A stretch of 15,377 nt of DNA from Bacteroidota bacterium (GTDB lineage Bacteria > Bacteroidota > Bacteroidia > Chitinophagales > Saprospiraceae), in assembly GCA_008501835.1 (NCBI GenBank), contig QQUB01000466.1, positions 1 to 15,377 of the forward strand, in the 5' to 3' direction. The position numbers and the translations under genes are program-made. This document shows positions 1 through 8,051 of the stretch, piece after piece. How positions within the stretch are numbered: the stretch's first letter is position 1; each line of letters begins with the position of its first letter. Under the pieces are notes generated by a model. That model had not been told where the DNA came from. It did not search any database and worked only from the letters and a program-made list of their open reading frames with translations.

Positions 1-1138
1 CATGGTATTCAATGCCTTGGATGTTTCCTTTTACACCACCATAATATTGAATGTATTTGGAGTTTTGAATATTGATGATAGATTCAATGTAAGGATTGTA
101 ATCACTGAGGTTTTTAAAATTGTTCTTATACAATTCACCATCAGCTCCAATAAAAGCAGTTACAATACCATCAATAATGGTTGCATTGGCCTCAATATCC
201 GGGAAAAAGGAAAAGTTGTCGTCATTGGTTGAAACATTAACTCCAAGTTTAACTTTAAACCTGTCCTGGTGCCATGTGAAGTTAGGAATAAGGGAAAAGT
301 TGTTCAATGTGCTTTTCTCCTCAACATTATATGTGGTGAAATCCGTAACCAGCTTTACGCTTAAAGGGTGAGCATCATTGATCCACTTTGTAGCGCCCAG
401 TTTTAAGGCAAAGCCTCTTTCTTTTGCAGCATAACTATCCTGGAGAATGTAAAAATCCACTCCCGCATCATAATTAAAATCCAGTGCCAGTCTCTCTCCG
501 TTGAAAATATTGGCATTTCCGTATAAGGTCCAGATTCGTTGCTCCACATCAGTTGGATCAAACGTGAAATTGGTACCTAATTCTTCGTTGAGATCATTAT
601 AGCCAAAGAAGTGTACTTTATCCGCATTGTAACCGAGTAGTCCACTTACAGCAAATCCCTGGTCAAAATAGTAGGTTCCGTTTACTTCGCCTTTTGTGTC
701 ACTGAATTTCTGGTTTTCAATATTTTTATTATTGTTGGCAGAATAATGATACAAATCAACTCCAAAACGGTGTTTGTCCTTTTTGTTGATAAAATTGTAC
801 GAACCCTCACCATATAAAGAAATCGGCAGACCGGCTCCGGCTTTTATATATCCATCATACTTTTTCTGAAGGGGTTGTCTTCTATCTGCAAGCGGTTTGA
901 TCTTAGGAGGTAAGTATTGAACCTGTATGGTTTTGGTGACAACATTGTATTGCTGTCTTTTAGAAGTAGTATCCAAAGCCGGAAGCTGAGGAGTTACATC
1001 CACTTTTTCAGTAATGTTTAGTCTCGCGTTGAAACTTTTTACTACGTCGACCTGACTTCCCGGTAAGTCTCCCTGGGCAAAAACAGTGGTCGCACTGAAT
1101 AAAGCAACAAGCAGAAATATATTTTTTATAGTTTGCAT
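1..1138 (-). CDS. Outer-membrane beta-barrel protein (TonB-dependent-receptor-like, partial)
   Basis: This open frame runs without a stop from an ATG at 1136-1138 to the left edge, giving 379 codons; the C-terminus lies outside the window. The product starts MQTIKNIFLLVALFSATTVFAQ, a clear Sec signal peptide of about 22 residues. A proline-rich periplasmic stretch of about 65 residues follows (including QVQYLPPKIKPL), then alternating polar/aromatic strands rich in Tyr, Phe, Asn and Gly (KAGAGLPISLYGEGSYNF onward), typical of a Bacteroidota outer-membrane barrel. I see no TonB box, carboxypeptidase-like repeat or plug domain, so it is barrel-like without evident TonB gating. The gene starts 56 bp after the TPR gene end on the same strand and is probably cotranscribed with it. 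From memory, proteins of this kind are usually labelled TonB-dependent receptor and sit beside a long TPR protein in many Bacteroidota. Substrate and role are unknown to me. Confidence 0.8.
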   Translation of the reverse strand, partial: MQTIKNIFLLVALFSATTVFAQGDLPGSQVDVVKSFNARLNITEKVDVTPQLPALDTTSKRQQYNVVTKTIQVQYLPPKIKPLADRRQPLQKKYDGYIKAGAGLPISLYGEGSYNFINKKDKHRFGVDLYHYSANNNKNIENQKFSDTKGEVNGTYYFDQGFAVSGLLGYNADKVHFFGYNDLNEELGTNFTFDPTDVEQRIWTLYGNANIFNGERLALDFNYDAGVDFYILQDSYAAKERGFALKLGATKWINDAHPLSVKLVTDFTTYNVEEKSTLNNFSLIPNFTWHQDRFKVKLGVNVSTNDDNFSFFPDIEANATIIDGIVTAFIGADGELYKNNFKNLSDYNPYIESIINIQNSKYIQYYGGVKGNIQGIEYH

Positions 1139-1194
1139 TTTATAGCGTTTTGTCGTTTTAGAATACTATTAACTCAAAATTCAGAAACCTGAGA

Positions 1195-4047
1195 TTAATT
1201 TCCGTCGATTAACTCCATGGTGTTATTGGAATCAATATTACTGTTCCGGTTAAGTTGTTGGTTAATAGCGTTCAGTTTGGTTTGGGCAATATTAACTAGT
1301 TCCTGATCATCATTGTAGTTTTCAAGTACAGCTTCCAAAGCTGCCCGAGCATCATACAATTGACCTTTTTCAGCTAAAATATCTGATAATAGAATAATAC
1401 TCTTGATCACCCAATACGGATAAGCCGAACTTTCTTTATTAGCATTCAGACAGATTTCCTGAGCTTTTTCAAGATTCCTGCGCTGGTAATAAATGTCGGC
1501 GACCAAATATCTTGCTTCAGCCGTTTGTTCATTATCACTCAGACTTTTTACAGACTCAAATGCTGACAGGGCATTGTCAAAGTCTCTTCTGTCGTAACTG
1601 ATTTTACCTAGATAATAATTAGCAGTTGCTTTTTGGTCGGCAGTAGCATTCGGATGTGTAGCAACCTTTCCTGCCATAGTGTAAACTGCCTGGGTGTTTC
1701 CATTACGATAAGCACTTCTCATGGCTCCAAGCTGAGCTTCGAAGCGCATGTCAGGATTAGTAGAAGCTGCTTCCAGCTTAACATACAGGTCATATGCCTT
1801 CTGGAAGTTTTGAGCATGATTGTAAGCCAGGATAGCGGCTTTTTCAAGTGCCTTTACATAATACCTGCTAGGCCCCTGATTGACAACATATTCATAATCG
1901 GCCAATCCTTCATCATATTGCTGCTGGATAGTGTATGACTCTCCTCTGTGATAATAAGCAGTAAGCAGGTTGATTCCATTCGGGTGTTTCCTCATATAAT
2001 TGGTGAATTCCTGAATGGCACGGGCGTAGTTTCCTCTCTCATACTGAGATTCCGCAGCCTTGAAGTCGATTGCATCCCTTCCGTCACTATCGATCTTATA
2101 TCCAGGAATCGTTTCCAGGAATGCAAAGTAGGCATCAGACTGGCCGAGATCCTGAACGTAGATCTCTTCCAAAGCTGCCAATGCGAGCTTACCTTCCTCC
2201 GGAGTAGGGTTATTGGAGAATACCTGCTTATAATAATTTATTGCGGCCTGAAGATTACCCTGGTTATAACTAATCAATCCTAACTGGATAAGCGCCTGAT
2301 TGATGAGATCGGATTTCTCTCTATAATTCTGGACAAGCTCTCTTAAAGGTCCTGCAGCGTTATTGAGTTTATTTATCTCCTGATAAGTTACACCTAATTG
2401 GAAAAGGGCATCATCTGCATATTCCGAATTTGGATAATCGCTAGGAATTCTTTCCAATGCCAGGATTTTTTCTGTTGTGCGGCCTCTCAAACCTTCAATG
2501 ACGGCCTTTTGATATAAGGCGTAAATGAAACCGGTATACCGATTGTTTACCGCCTGGTCATAGTATGATACGGCTCTGTTGTAGTTGTTCCGTTTGAAAT
2601 AACAGTCTCCGGCTCTCACTGTAGCGTCCCCTAAGACATTGTTGGAGACTTCTTTATTCTTAATAAAGGATTTATTTCTTTTGATGGCTGCAACCGTCTC
2701 GTCAAAGAAGTTTACGGCAGCTGTATAATTTTCTTTTTTCAGATAATTATACCCCTGAATATAATTGGCCGTGAATACAGAGGATTCATCCGGAAGTCCG
2801 GAGAGTGTTCGGGCCATGGTCAGGAACTGATCCATTTTGCGAATACTTGTCTCATATTGACCTTCCCGGTGGGCAATGTCTCCCTGCCAATAAATAGCCA
2901 GAGCCTTGGTCTTGGTATCCATTGGGAACTGCAGTGACCGGTTAAGCAGATTCGTTGCACCTTCAGTATCACCTTTTTGGAGCAATTGTAAGGCTCTGAA
3001 GAAGGTAACCTTTTGGTAGCTTTCCTGAATATCAGGAGTTTTATTCGGTAACTTTTCTATGATCTCCATTGCCTGCTGATAGTCCCTGTAACTCAGGAAG
3101 ATCTCACTCATCAGTTTCTGTGCTTCCGGGTAGTACTTTGATTCCGGCTGGAAAGACTGAAGGGTACTGATAGCTTCCCTGGAATCTTTTAATTCATAAG
3201 AGAGTTTGGCATAGTTGAATTTGGCCTCTTCCTGTAGCTGGAGGTCATAATCCATTCGTTTGGCACTTGCAAAGGCTGTTCGGGCAGCTCTCTTATTTCC
3301 GGTTCTCAAATGACAGTCGGCCAGGTAGTACATTGCAGATTGACCAAGTTTTGAATCTATTCCATTGAGTTCCTCAAAACTTTGAGCAGCTCTCTTGTAG
3401 TTACCCATCTGATACTCAGTAAATCCTAGCTGATAAAATTCCTCCTCACGCATCTTTCTGCTTCGTTCAGCATAGTACCGCAGGTAATCAAGAGCTTTGG
3501 CGTAATTACCAAGTTCAAAGTAGGACTGTCCTACCAATTGTGATATTTCGGTAGTGTTTCTAAGGCCACGCCCATTGAGTTTAGGCTCAGCGTAATCAAT
3601 GAGTTCCTGATAACGTCTTTGGGCGAAATAGATCTGAGACAGGTAATAGGGAATGTGTGGTTGGTACCTTCTGGACCTTTCAGCCACACGCAGGTGCTTG
3701 ATGGAACTATTGTAGTCGCCTTCAAAGAAATAACACAGCCCCAGGTAGTAATTGGCCGGGGCCTGGTATTCACTATCGTAATTGGCAATATCTCTGAATC
3801 TGGATTTGGCCGCTGAAAATTTTTGATCGACGAACAAGCAATATCCCTGGCGGAACTTTACTTCAGCACGTTGTTTTTTGTTTAAGCCTGATAATGGAGC
3901 TTTATTGTAAAACTCCAATGCTTTTTTGTAATCCCTGGAGTTGTAATAAAAATTAGCCACCTCTATCAGCGCTTCGTTGGCTATGGGGTCAGGGGAGTAA
4001 TCCCTGATAAAATCCAGCATGAGTTTTTCTCCGTCCGGCTGTTCCAT
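1195..4047 (-). CDS. Large TPR-repeat protein, main part (downstream of an in-frame stop)
   Basis: This ORF of 950 residues consists almost wholly of tetratricopeptide repeats, visible as recurring A..Y..G....Y..A...F patterns such as YYLGLCYFFEGDYNSSIKHL and ARYLVADIYYQRRNLEKAQE; well over a dozen repeats can be recognised. TPR solenoids bind other proteins, and in this setting it would be a periplasmic or envelope scaffold. The fragment begins at an internal ATG (4045-4047) and has no signal peptide of its own. Seven sense codons upstream in the same frame is a TAA (4069-4071), and beyond it a 76-residue ORF supplies a signal peptide and a first TPR. Together they would make a normal protein of about 1034 residues. 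The sequence across the break (AEF-stop-HAKCAV-LMEQPDGEKL) reads as one continuous TPR helix pair, so this is probably the body of a broken gene or a sequencing error. The barrel gene follows 56 bp downstream. Confidence 0.85.
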   Translation of the reverse strand: MEQPDGEKLMLDFIRDYSPDPIANEALIEVANFYYNSRDYKKALEFYNKAPLSGLNKKQRAEVKFRQGYCLFVDQKFSAAKSRFRDIANYDSEYQAPANYYLGLCYFFEGDYNSSIKHLRVAERSRRYQPHIPYYLSQIYFAQRRYQELIDYAEPKLNGRGLRNTTEISQLVGQSYFELGNYAKALDYLRYYAERSRKMREEEFYQLGFTEYQMGNYKRAAQSFEELNGIDSKLGQSAMYYLADCHLRTGNKRAARTAFASAKRMDYDLQLQEEAKFNYAKLSYELKDSREAISTLQSFQPESKYYPEAQKLMSEIFLSYRDYQQAMEIIEKLPNKTPDIQESYQKVTFFRALQLLQKGDTEGATNLLNRSLQFPMDTKTKALAIYWQGDIAHREGQYETSIRKMDQFLTMARTLSGLPDESSVFTANYIQGYNYLKKENYTAAVNFFDETVAAIKRNKSFIKNKEVSNNVLGDATVRAGDCYFKRNNYNRAVSYYDQAVNNRYTGFIYALYQKAVIEGLRGRTTEKILALERIPSDYPNSEYADDALFQLGVTYQEINKLNNAAGPLRELVQNYREKSDLINQALIQLGLISYNQGNLQAAINYYKQVFSNNPTPEEGKLALAALEEIYVQDLGQSDAYFAFLETIPGYKIDSDGRDAIDFKAAESQYERGNYARAIQEFTNYMRKHPNGINLLTAYYHRGESYTIQQQYDEGLADYEYVVNQGPSRYYVKALEKAAILAYNHAQNFQKAYDLYVKLEAASTNPDMRFEAQLGAMRSAYRNGNTQAVYTMAGKVATHPNATADQKATANYYLGKISYDRRDFDNALSAFESVKSLSDNEQTAEARYLVADIYYQRRNLEKAQEICLNANKESSAYPYWVIKSIILLSDILAEKGQLYDARAALEAVLENYNDDQELVNIAQTKLNAINQQLNRNSNIDSNNTMELIDGN

Positions 4048-4068
4048 CAGTACGGCACATTTTGCGTG

Positions 4069-4299
4069 TTAAAATTCGGCTTTGGCGAGTAGCTTGCGGT
4101 TAGCAGTTTCGTTTACTGGTAAAAGCAGGTTTATAGCCGTTTCGAATTCGCTTTGAGCTTTAGCGAATAGGCCTTTGGCGAGTAGTTCTTCTCCTGATTT
4201 ATAAGCTCTTGCCGCTTCTGTATAAACAGTTGTTTCCTGGGCAAACATAAAAGTGAAAACCAGGGATGTCGCAAAAGACAAAAAAATTCTTTTGATCAT
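4069..4299 (-). pseudogene. N-terminal fragment of the TPR protein (signal peptide plus first repeat)
   Basis: The ORF of 76 residues starts at ATG 4297-4299 and ends at TAA 4069-4071. Its first 20 residues, MIKRIFLSFATSLVFTFMFA, are a clear Sec signal peptide. The remainder (YTEAARAYKSGEELLAKGLF, then FETAINLL) is one TPR-like helix pair ending in AEF. The next in-frame codons after the stop (HAKCAVLM, then the ATG at 4047) continue that repeat directly into the 950-residue ORF, with no frame change. Changing only the third base of the TAA to give TAT or TAC (Tyr) would restore one reading frame of 1034 codons. Tyr is what a TPR would have at this position. I read this as the 5' piece of one gene interrupted by a nonsense codon, not as a separate small protein. 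Confidence 0.8.
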
Positions 4300-4341
4300 T
4301 ATTTCAGGTATTTTATTCAGAATAGTATCATAGCTAAATGC

Positions 4342-4365
4342 TTTGGAACCCCGGGAGGCTCCAAA
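4342..4365 (-). terminator. Imperfect hairpin between rocD and the TPR gene (weak terminator candidate)
   Basis: TTTGGA (4342-4347) pairs with TCCAAA (4360-4365), followed inward by one mismatch, two G-C pairs and a six-base loop. It lies about 100 bp beyond the rocD stop and about 40 bp before the TPR start. No T-run follows on either strand, so termination is doubtful; it could instead be a leader structure of the TPR transcript. Confidence 0.2.
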
Positions 4366-4467
4366 ACATCTCTTAAACTATTTTAATGTGTGCTTTTATT
4401 GTTCAAACCTTTAACTTTTGAGTCATCTTTACCACGTTTTTACAACATGTAAAGGGCTATTTTTTAC

Positions 4468-5712
4468 CTATTCCTCAAAATTAATAATGGTTTGAATGAT
4501 GATATCACAACATTCATTGAGTTGTTCTTCAGTCATTACCAATGGTGGTGCGAAGCGGATGATGTTACCGTGAGTAGGTTTGGCCAGCAATCCGTTCTCT
4601 GCCAGTTTTACACACATATTCCAGGCTGTTTTACTGTCTTCAGTGTCGTTGATGATAATGGCATTAAGCAGACCTTTTCCTCTGACGAGGGTAACCATAT
4701 CGGTTTTATCAACAAGCTCCTTCTGCATTCTGCTGCGGAATATTTCACCAAGTCTCATGGCATTTTCAGCCAGGTTTTCTTCACGAACCACTTCAAGGGC
4801 AGCCATCGCAACAGCGCATGCAAGCGGGTTTCCACCGAAAGTAGATCCATGTTCTCCGGGTAAAATAGTTAACATGATCTCATCTCTTGCCAATACTGCT
4901 GAAACAGGGAACACACCTCCGGAAAGTGCCTTGCCTAGAATAAGGATGTCCGGTTTGAATTCAAAATAATTACAAGCCAGGAGTTTTCCTGTTCTTGCAA
5001 TACCGGTCTGTACTTCATCGGCGATGAATAGGGCATTATGTTTTTTGCACAAATCATATGCACCTGGAAGGTAACCTTCATCCGGAACAACAACGCCTGC
5101 TTCCCCCTGGATCGGTTCAACGATGAATCCGGCTACATTTGGGTCCTGCAGAGCTTCCTCCAATGCCGCAAGGTCATTATAAGGAATAATTTGATAACCA
5201 GGCATATAAGGACCAAAACCACCGGTAGAGTCCGGGTCGGTAGAGGCCGAAATTACTCCAAGTGTGCGGCCATGGAAGTTGGCACTTGCAAAAATGATCT
5301 TGGCTTGGTTAACCGGAACGCCCTTTACCTTATAGGCCCACTTGCGGCAAAGTTTAAGAGCGGTTTCTACCGCTTCAACACCCGTATTGATTGGAAGGAC
5401 TTTGTCGTAACCAAAAAAATCGGTGATGTATTTTTCGTATGGCCCTAACATGTCATTATAAAAGGCCCGGGAAGTAAGCGTAAGTGTTTTTGCCTGTTCG
5501 ACCAGGGCATCAATGATTTTGGGATGGCAATGTCCCTGATTTACCGCGGAATATGCTGATAAAAAGTCATAATACTTTTTTCCTTCTGCGTCCCAAACGT
5601 AAACGCCTTCTCCTATGGATAATACTACTGGCAGCGGATGGTAGTTATGTGCGCCGTTAACATCTTCAAGCTGCATGAGTTCCTGGGACGATAATTTGGC
5701 TGTTGAAATCAT
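4468..5712 (-). CDS. rocD: Ornithine--oxo-acid aminotransferase
   Basis: The protein has 414 residues, the usual length for bacterial and mature mitochondrial ornithine aminotransferase. It is a PLP enzyme of fold type I, class III, that converts ornithine and 2-oxoglutarate to glutamate-5-semialdehyde and glutamate in the cytoplasm, linking arginine/ornithine and proline metabolism. The Schiff-base lysine is K261 in LGKALSGG; D232 in ADEVQTG would contact the PLP pyridine nitrogen. Tyr54 in FLSAYSAVNQGHCHP and Tyr85 in SRAFYND match the two tyrosines of human OAT (Y55, Y85) that mark ornithine specificity. R149 in FHGRT matches human R180, which binds the substrate carboxylate. The run GEHGSTFGGNPL (286-297) and the end segment LLAKPTHGNIIRFAPPLV are almost the same as human OAT, so I favour ornithine over acetylornithine or GABA as substrate. 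It appears monocistronic, with 168 bp downstream and 230 bp upstream free of genes. Confidence 0.95.
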   Translation of the reverse strand: MISTAKLSSQELMQLEDVNGAHNYHPLPVVLSIGEGVYVWDAEGKKYYDFLSAYSAVNQGHCHPKIIDALVEQAKTLTLTSRAFYNDMLGPYEKYITDFFGYDKVLPINTGVEAVETALKLCRKWAYKVKGVPVNQAKIIFASANFHGRTLGVISASTDPDSTGGFGPYMPGYQIIPYNDLAALEEALQDPNVAGFIVEPIQGEAGVVVPDEGYLPGAYDLCKKHNALFIADEVQTGIARTGKLLACNYFEFKPDILILGKALSGGVFPVSAVLARDEIMLTILPGEHGSTFGGNPLACAVAMAALEVVREENLAENAMRLGEIFRSRMQKELVDKTDMVTLVRGKGLLNAIIINDTEDSKTAWNMCVKLAENGLLAKPTHGNIIRFAPPLVMTEEQLNECCDIIIQTIINFEE

Positions 5713-5884
5713 ATTCAGTCTTATTTAATTATTCTGTAATTATTTTTTAGTCGAGTAAAGCCTAATAGTAAGTCTTAAAATTTAATCGGATAATTTTGAT
5801 AATAGTGCAATTTTATTCCAAATTCAGATGGGAAAGAGTACTCTATTCCACTAATCCATTTCTTCCAGTTATCCATTTTTATCA

Positions 5885-5920
5885 CAAAAATATTTTTGCA
5901 CGTGAATTACTCATTTCCAA
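5885..5920 (-). promoter_or_regulatory. Candidate Bacteroidota-type promoter for rocD
   Basis: On the minus strand, TATTTTTG (5885-5892) matches the TAnnTTTG -7 consensus of the Bacteroidota primary sigma factor, followed by T. A TTGG (5917-5920) lies 24 nt upstream, slightly beyond the usual 17-23 nt spacing for the -33 element. Transcription would start near 5877 and give a leader of about 165 nt for rocD. The -7 box sits inside a perfect palindrome (CAAAAATATTTTTG, 5885-5898), so the same match exists on the plus strand; direction is inferred only from the downstream gene. Confidence 0.35.
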
Positions 5921-5942
5921 TGAAGTAAAATTCAAAAATCTT

Positions 5943-6566
5943 CTACAGGTAGTTTTTAATTTCTTCAGAGTTGATTATGATAACTCCTTTTTCAGTCATT
6001 TCATTCAACGCATTCGGGATATCTTCTTCCTTTAACCCCACACCTCGACATCCGTCCTGAACAAGGTAGGTTTTATACCCGAGATTTGCTGCGTCAATCG
6101 CTGTAAATCTCACACAATAATCTAAGGCTAATCCCATAACATATACCTTTTCAACCTGATTTGACTGAAGGTATTGGTGCAGTCCGGTTGCCTTCTTATG
6201 ATCATTATCAAAAAAACCGGAATAACTGTCAATGTTCCTGTCTGTACCTTTCACAAATACCTTCGTAATATTTTCCTTGTTCAGTTCATCTACAAATTCC
6301 GCGCCAACAGTTTCCTGAACACAATGAACCGGCCACATGACCTGAGGAAGACCTCCGAGTTCATGTAGTTCTCCAATTTGTTTTTCCGGGTTGTTGGCGG
6401 CAAAGCTTCCATGATCTATGGGATGCCAGTCCTGAGTAGCAACAACGAGATCGAAATGCTCCATTAATTTATTGGCGATCGGGATGGTCTGGTCTCCTTC
6501 ATTTACCGCTAATGCTCCACCCGGACAAAAATCATTTTGGAGGTCAACGAGGATTAATGCATTCAT
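5943..6566 (-). CDS. pncA: Nicotinamidase
   Basis: The 207-residue protein belongs to the isochorismatase-like cysteine hydrolases and matches nicotinamidase/pyrazinamidase in length and motifs. It deamidates nicotinamide to nicotinate for NAD salvage in the cytoplasm. The catalytic triad is visible: D8 in LVDLQNDFCPGGAL, K106 in VFVKGTD, and C151 in GLALDYCVRFTA. The metal ligands D46 and H48 (TQDWHP) and H81 (WPVHC) are also present, so the enzyme should be active. ATG at 6564-6566 is the only sensible start, as the conserved core begins at residue 3. The DUF389 gene ends just 9 bp upstream on the same strand, which indicates cotranscription with it and lolD. The N-terminal motif and WPVHC separate it from the biuret and isochorismate hydrolases of the same fold. 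Confidence 0.95.
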   Translation of the reverse strand: MNALILVDLQNDFCPGGALAVNEGDQTIPIANKLMEHFDLVVATQDWHPIDHGSFAANNPEKQIGELHELGGLPQVMWPVHCVQETVGAEFVDELNKENITKVFVKGTDRNIDSYSGFFDNDHKKATGLHQYLQSNQVEKVYVMGLALDYCVRFTAIDAANLGYKTYLVQDGCRGVGLKEEDIPNALNEMTEKGVIIINSEEIKNYL

Positions 6567-6575
6567 TTTATTAGT

Positions 6576-8003
6576 TTAATAGGCAATTATTTGAAGTGTG
6601 TCGAGGTCCGCTCTTTTTATCAGAAAATCATAGATCTTCTTTTCATCATTTCGCCTTTGGTATATTGGGGTATTTCTATTCCACCTAACGATGAATAACG
6701 GAATAGTAACGGTTTCCTTTTCAAATACACTTTTTTCTACATTGGCAAATCCAACTTCATCCAGTTTTGGAAATATTGTTTTAAGCTCATCTCCAATAGA
6801 TTTGAAGGGGATACTGATCGCATTAATACTGTCGATTTTCTGGCTTAATTCAGTGATCTGTGTTTCCTGGGCGGATTGAATTTTATTGGCACTTTCCAAC
6901 TGGTTGGCAATCTTTCCAAGGTTGGACAACTCCAGCTGCATTTTATTGATCTTTTCAAGTCGCAAGGTGTTATCCTGGACAAAACTCAGCTTAGTATTTT
7001 CGAGATTATAATCAGAAGCCAGCAAATCGTTAAAATACTGAAGAGAATCCGGGGTGATACTTCGCCCGAGTAATTCAAGGACTAGTTGATTACTCGTATC
7101 TCCTTTGACAAGAGAAAAATCAATGCAGTTCTCTTCGAAGTGATCATCGATAAACATTTCTGCCTTTTCCTTATCTCTTTGAAAAACGATCAGGTCACGC
7201 AGGATCTTTGCACTGGGAAGGATGATGATCATGCTGAAAACCGTAATGATGATCCTCGTTCTTCGGGCATCCTTTTCATTAAGATGTGATTTGAAAGGAA
7301 ATCTTAATAACCTTATTATGATATAAGTCGTCAGAGCAATAAAAAAGGAGTTGAGGAAAAATAAATAAAAAGCATTGAGCATTACCGGCCAGTTTCCGTT
7401 GGCCAGGCCATAACCACTCACGCACAATGGTGGCATTAATGCAGTAGCAATGGCTACACCCGGAATGGCATTTGACTGTTCTTTCCTCGAGATAGAAATA
7501 ATTCCCGCTAAACCACCAAAAACAGCCACCAGGCTATCGAGCAAATTTGGACTTGTCCTTTTTAGGATCTCACTGGTTGGTTGCCCTAACGGGGTTATAT
7601 AAAAATAGAAGGTACTTGTAATCAGTGCGATTAAAATAGCGATGGTAAAATGTCTTAAAGAGATAGTCAGTGCTTCACGATCATTGATCCCAACAGCAAG
7701 CCCGATACCAAGAATGGGAGCCATAAGCGGTGAGATCAACATGGCCCCGATAATGACAGCTGCTGAATCGAGATCCAGGCCAAGAGAGGCGATCATGATG
7801 GAACACATGAGCATCCATGCGTTAGCCCCACGCATTCTTTTGTTGTTCTTAATGGCAATAATAGTACCTTCCCTGCTCAAGCCATGCTGAAGGTCCAATA
7901 GCGCCGAAAACCACTCCCTGGTAGCAGCAAAAAGTTCTTTAAGATGCTCTTTTACAGGTTTGTTCTGTTGTCGAAATTTTTGTTCTGTCGTTTTATTTTC
8001 CAT
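6576..8003 (-). CDS. DUF389 (TIGR00341-type) multi-pass membrane protein with coiled-coil C-terminal domain
   Basis: The start chosen is ATG 8001-8003 (475 residues); a TTG directly in front could add one residue but is less likely. After a soluble head of about 60 residues come about seven hydrophobic segments (roughly 62-75, 81-105, 118-138, 157-171, 179-199, 206-232 and 250-268). Family hallmarks include DLDSAAVIIGAMLISPLMAP and GVAIATALMPPLCVSGYGLA. These match the DUF389 / uncharacterised hydrophobic domain family, for which I know no proven function; the conserved small-residue and proline motifs inside the helices hint at transport. About 205 soluble residues follow, including a likely coiled coil at about 345-395 (KINKMQLELSNLGKIANQLE). 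The gene lies between lolD (48 bp upstream) and pncA (9 bp downstream), so the three probably form one operon. Which side of the membrane carries the C-terminal domain cannot be settled from sequence. Confidence 0.85.
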   Translation of the reverse strand: MENKTTEQKFRQQNKPVKEHLKELFAATREWFSALLDLQHGLSREGTIIAIKNNKRMRGANAWMLMCSIMIASLGLDLDSAAVIIGAMLISPLMAPILGIGLAVGINDREALTISLRHFTIAILIALITSTFYFYITPLGQPTSEILKRTSPNLLDSLVAVFGGLAGIISISRKEQSNAIPGVAIATALMPPLCVSGYGLANGNWPVMLNAFYLFFLNSFFIALTTYIIIRLLRFPFKSHLNEKDARRTRIIITVFSMIIILPSAKILRDLIVFQRDKEKAEMFIDDHFEENCIDFSLVKGDTSNQLVLELLGRSITPDSLQYFNDLLASDYNLENTKLSFVQDNTLRLEKINKMQLELSNLGKIANQLESANKIQSAQETQITELSQKIDSINAISIPFKSIGDELKTIFPKLDEVGFANVEKSVFEKETVTIPLFIVRWNRNTPIYQRRNDEKKIYDFLIKRADLDTLQIIAY

Positions 8004-8051
8004 CAATGGTGTTTAGTTAGCTCATGATTCCTTAGGGCCTATAAAATAAAT

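Noticed and set aside
2..371. Plus-strand ORFs of 76 and 83 codons at the left edge
   Set aside because: They lie opposite the barrel gene, which has a signal peptide and continuous barrel-like sequence; the plus-strand products have no recognisable features.
4069..4071. TAA as a reassigned or programmed read-through codon
   Set aside because: TAA clearly ends rocD, valS, dapF, the DUF389 gene and the acyl-CoA dehydrogenase here, so the code is standard. No special stem-loop or read-through context was seen after it; mutation or sequencing error is simpler.
4439..4453. Hairpin TTTACA/TGTAAA as a rocD terminator
   Set aside because: The stem is only six A/T-rich pairs with a three-base loop and no T-run follows on the minus strand.
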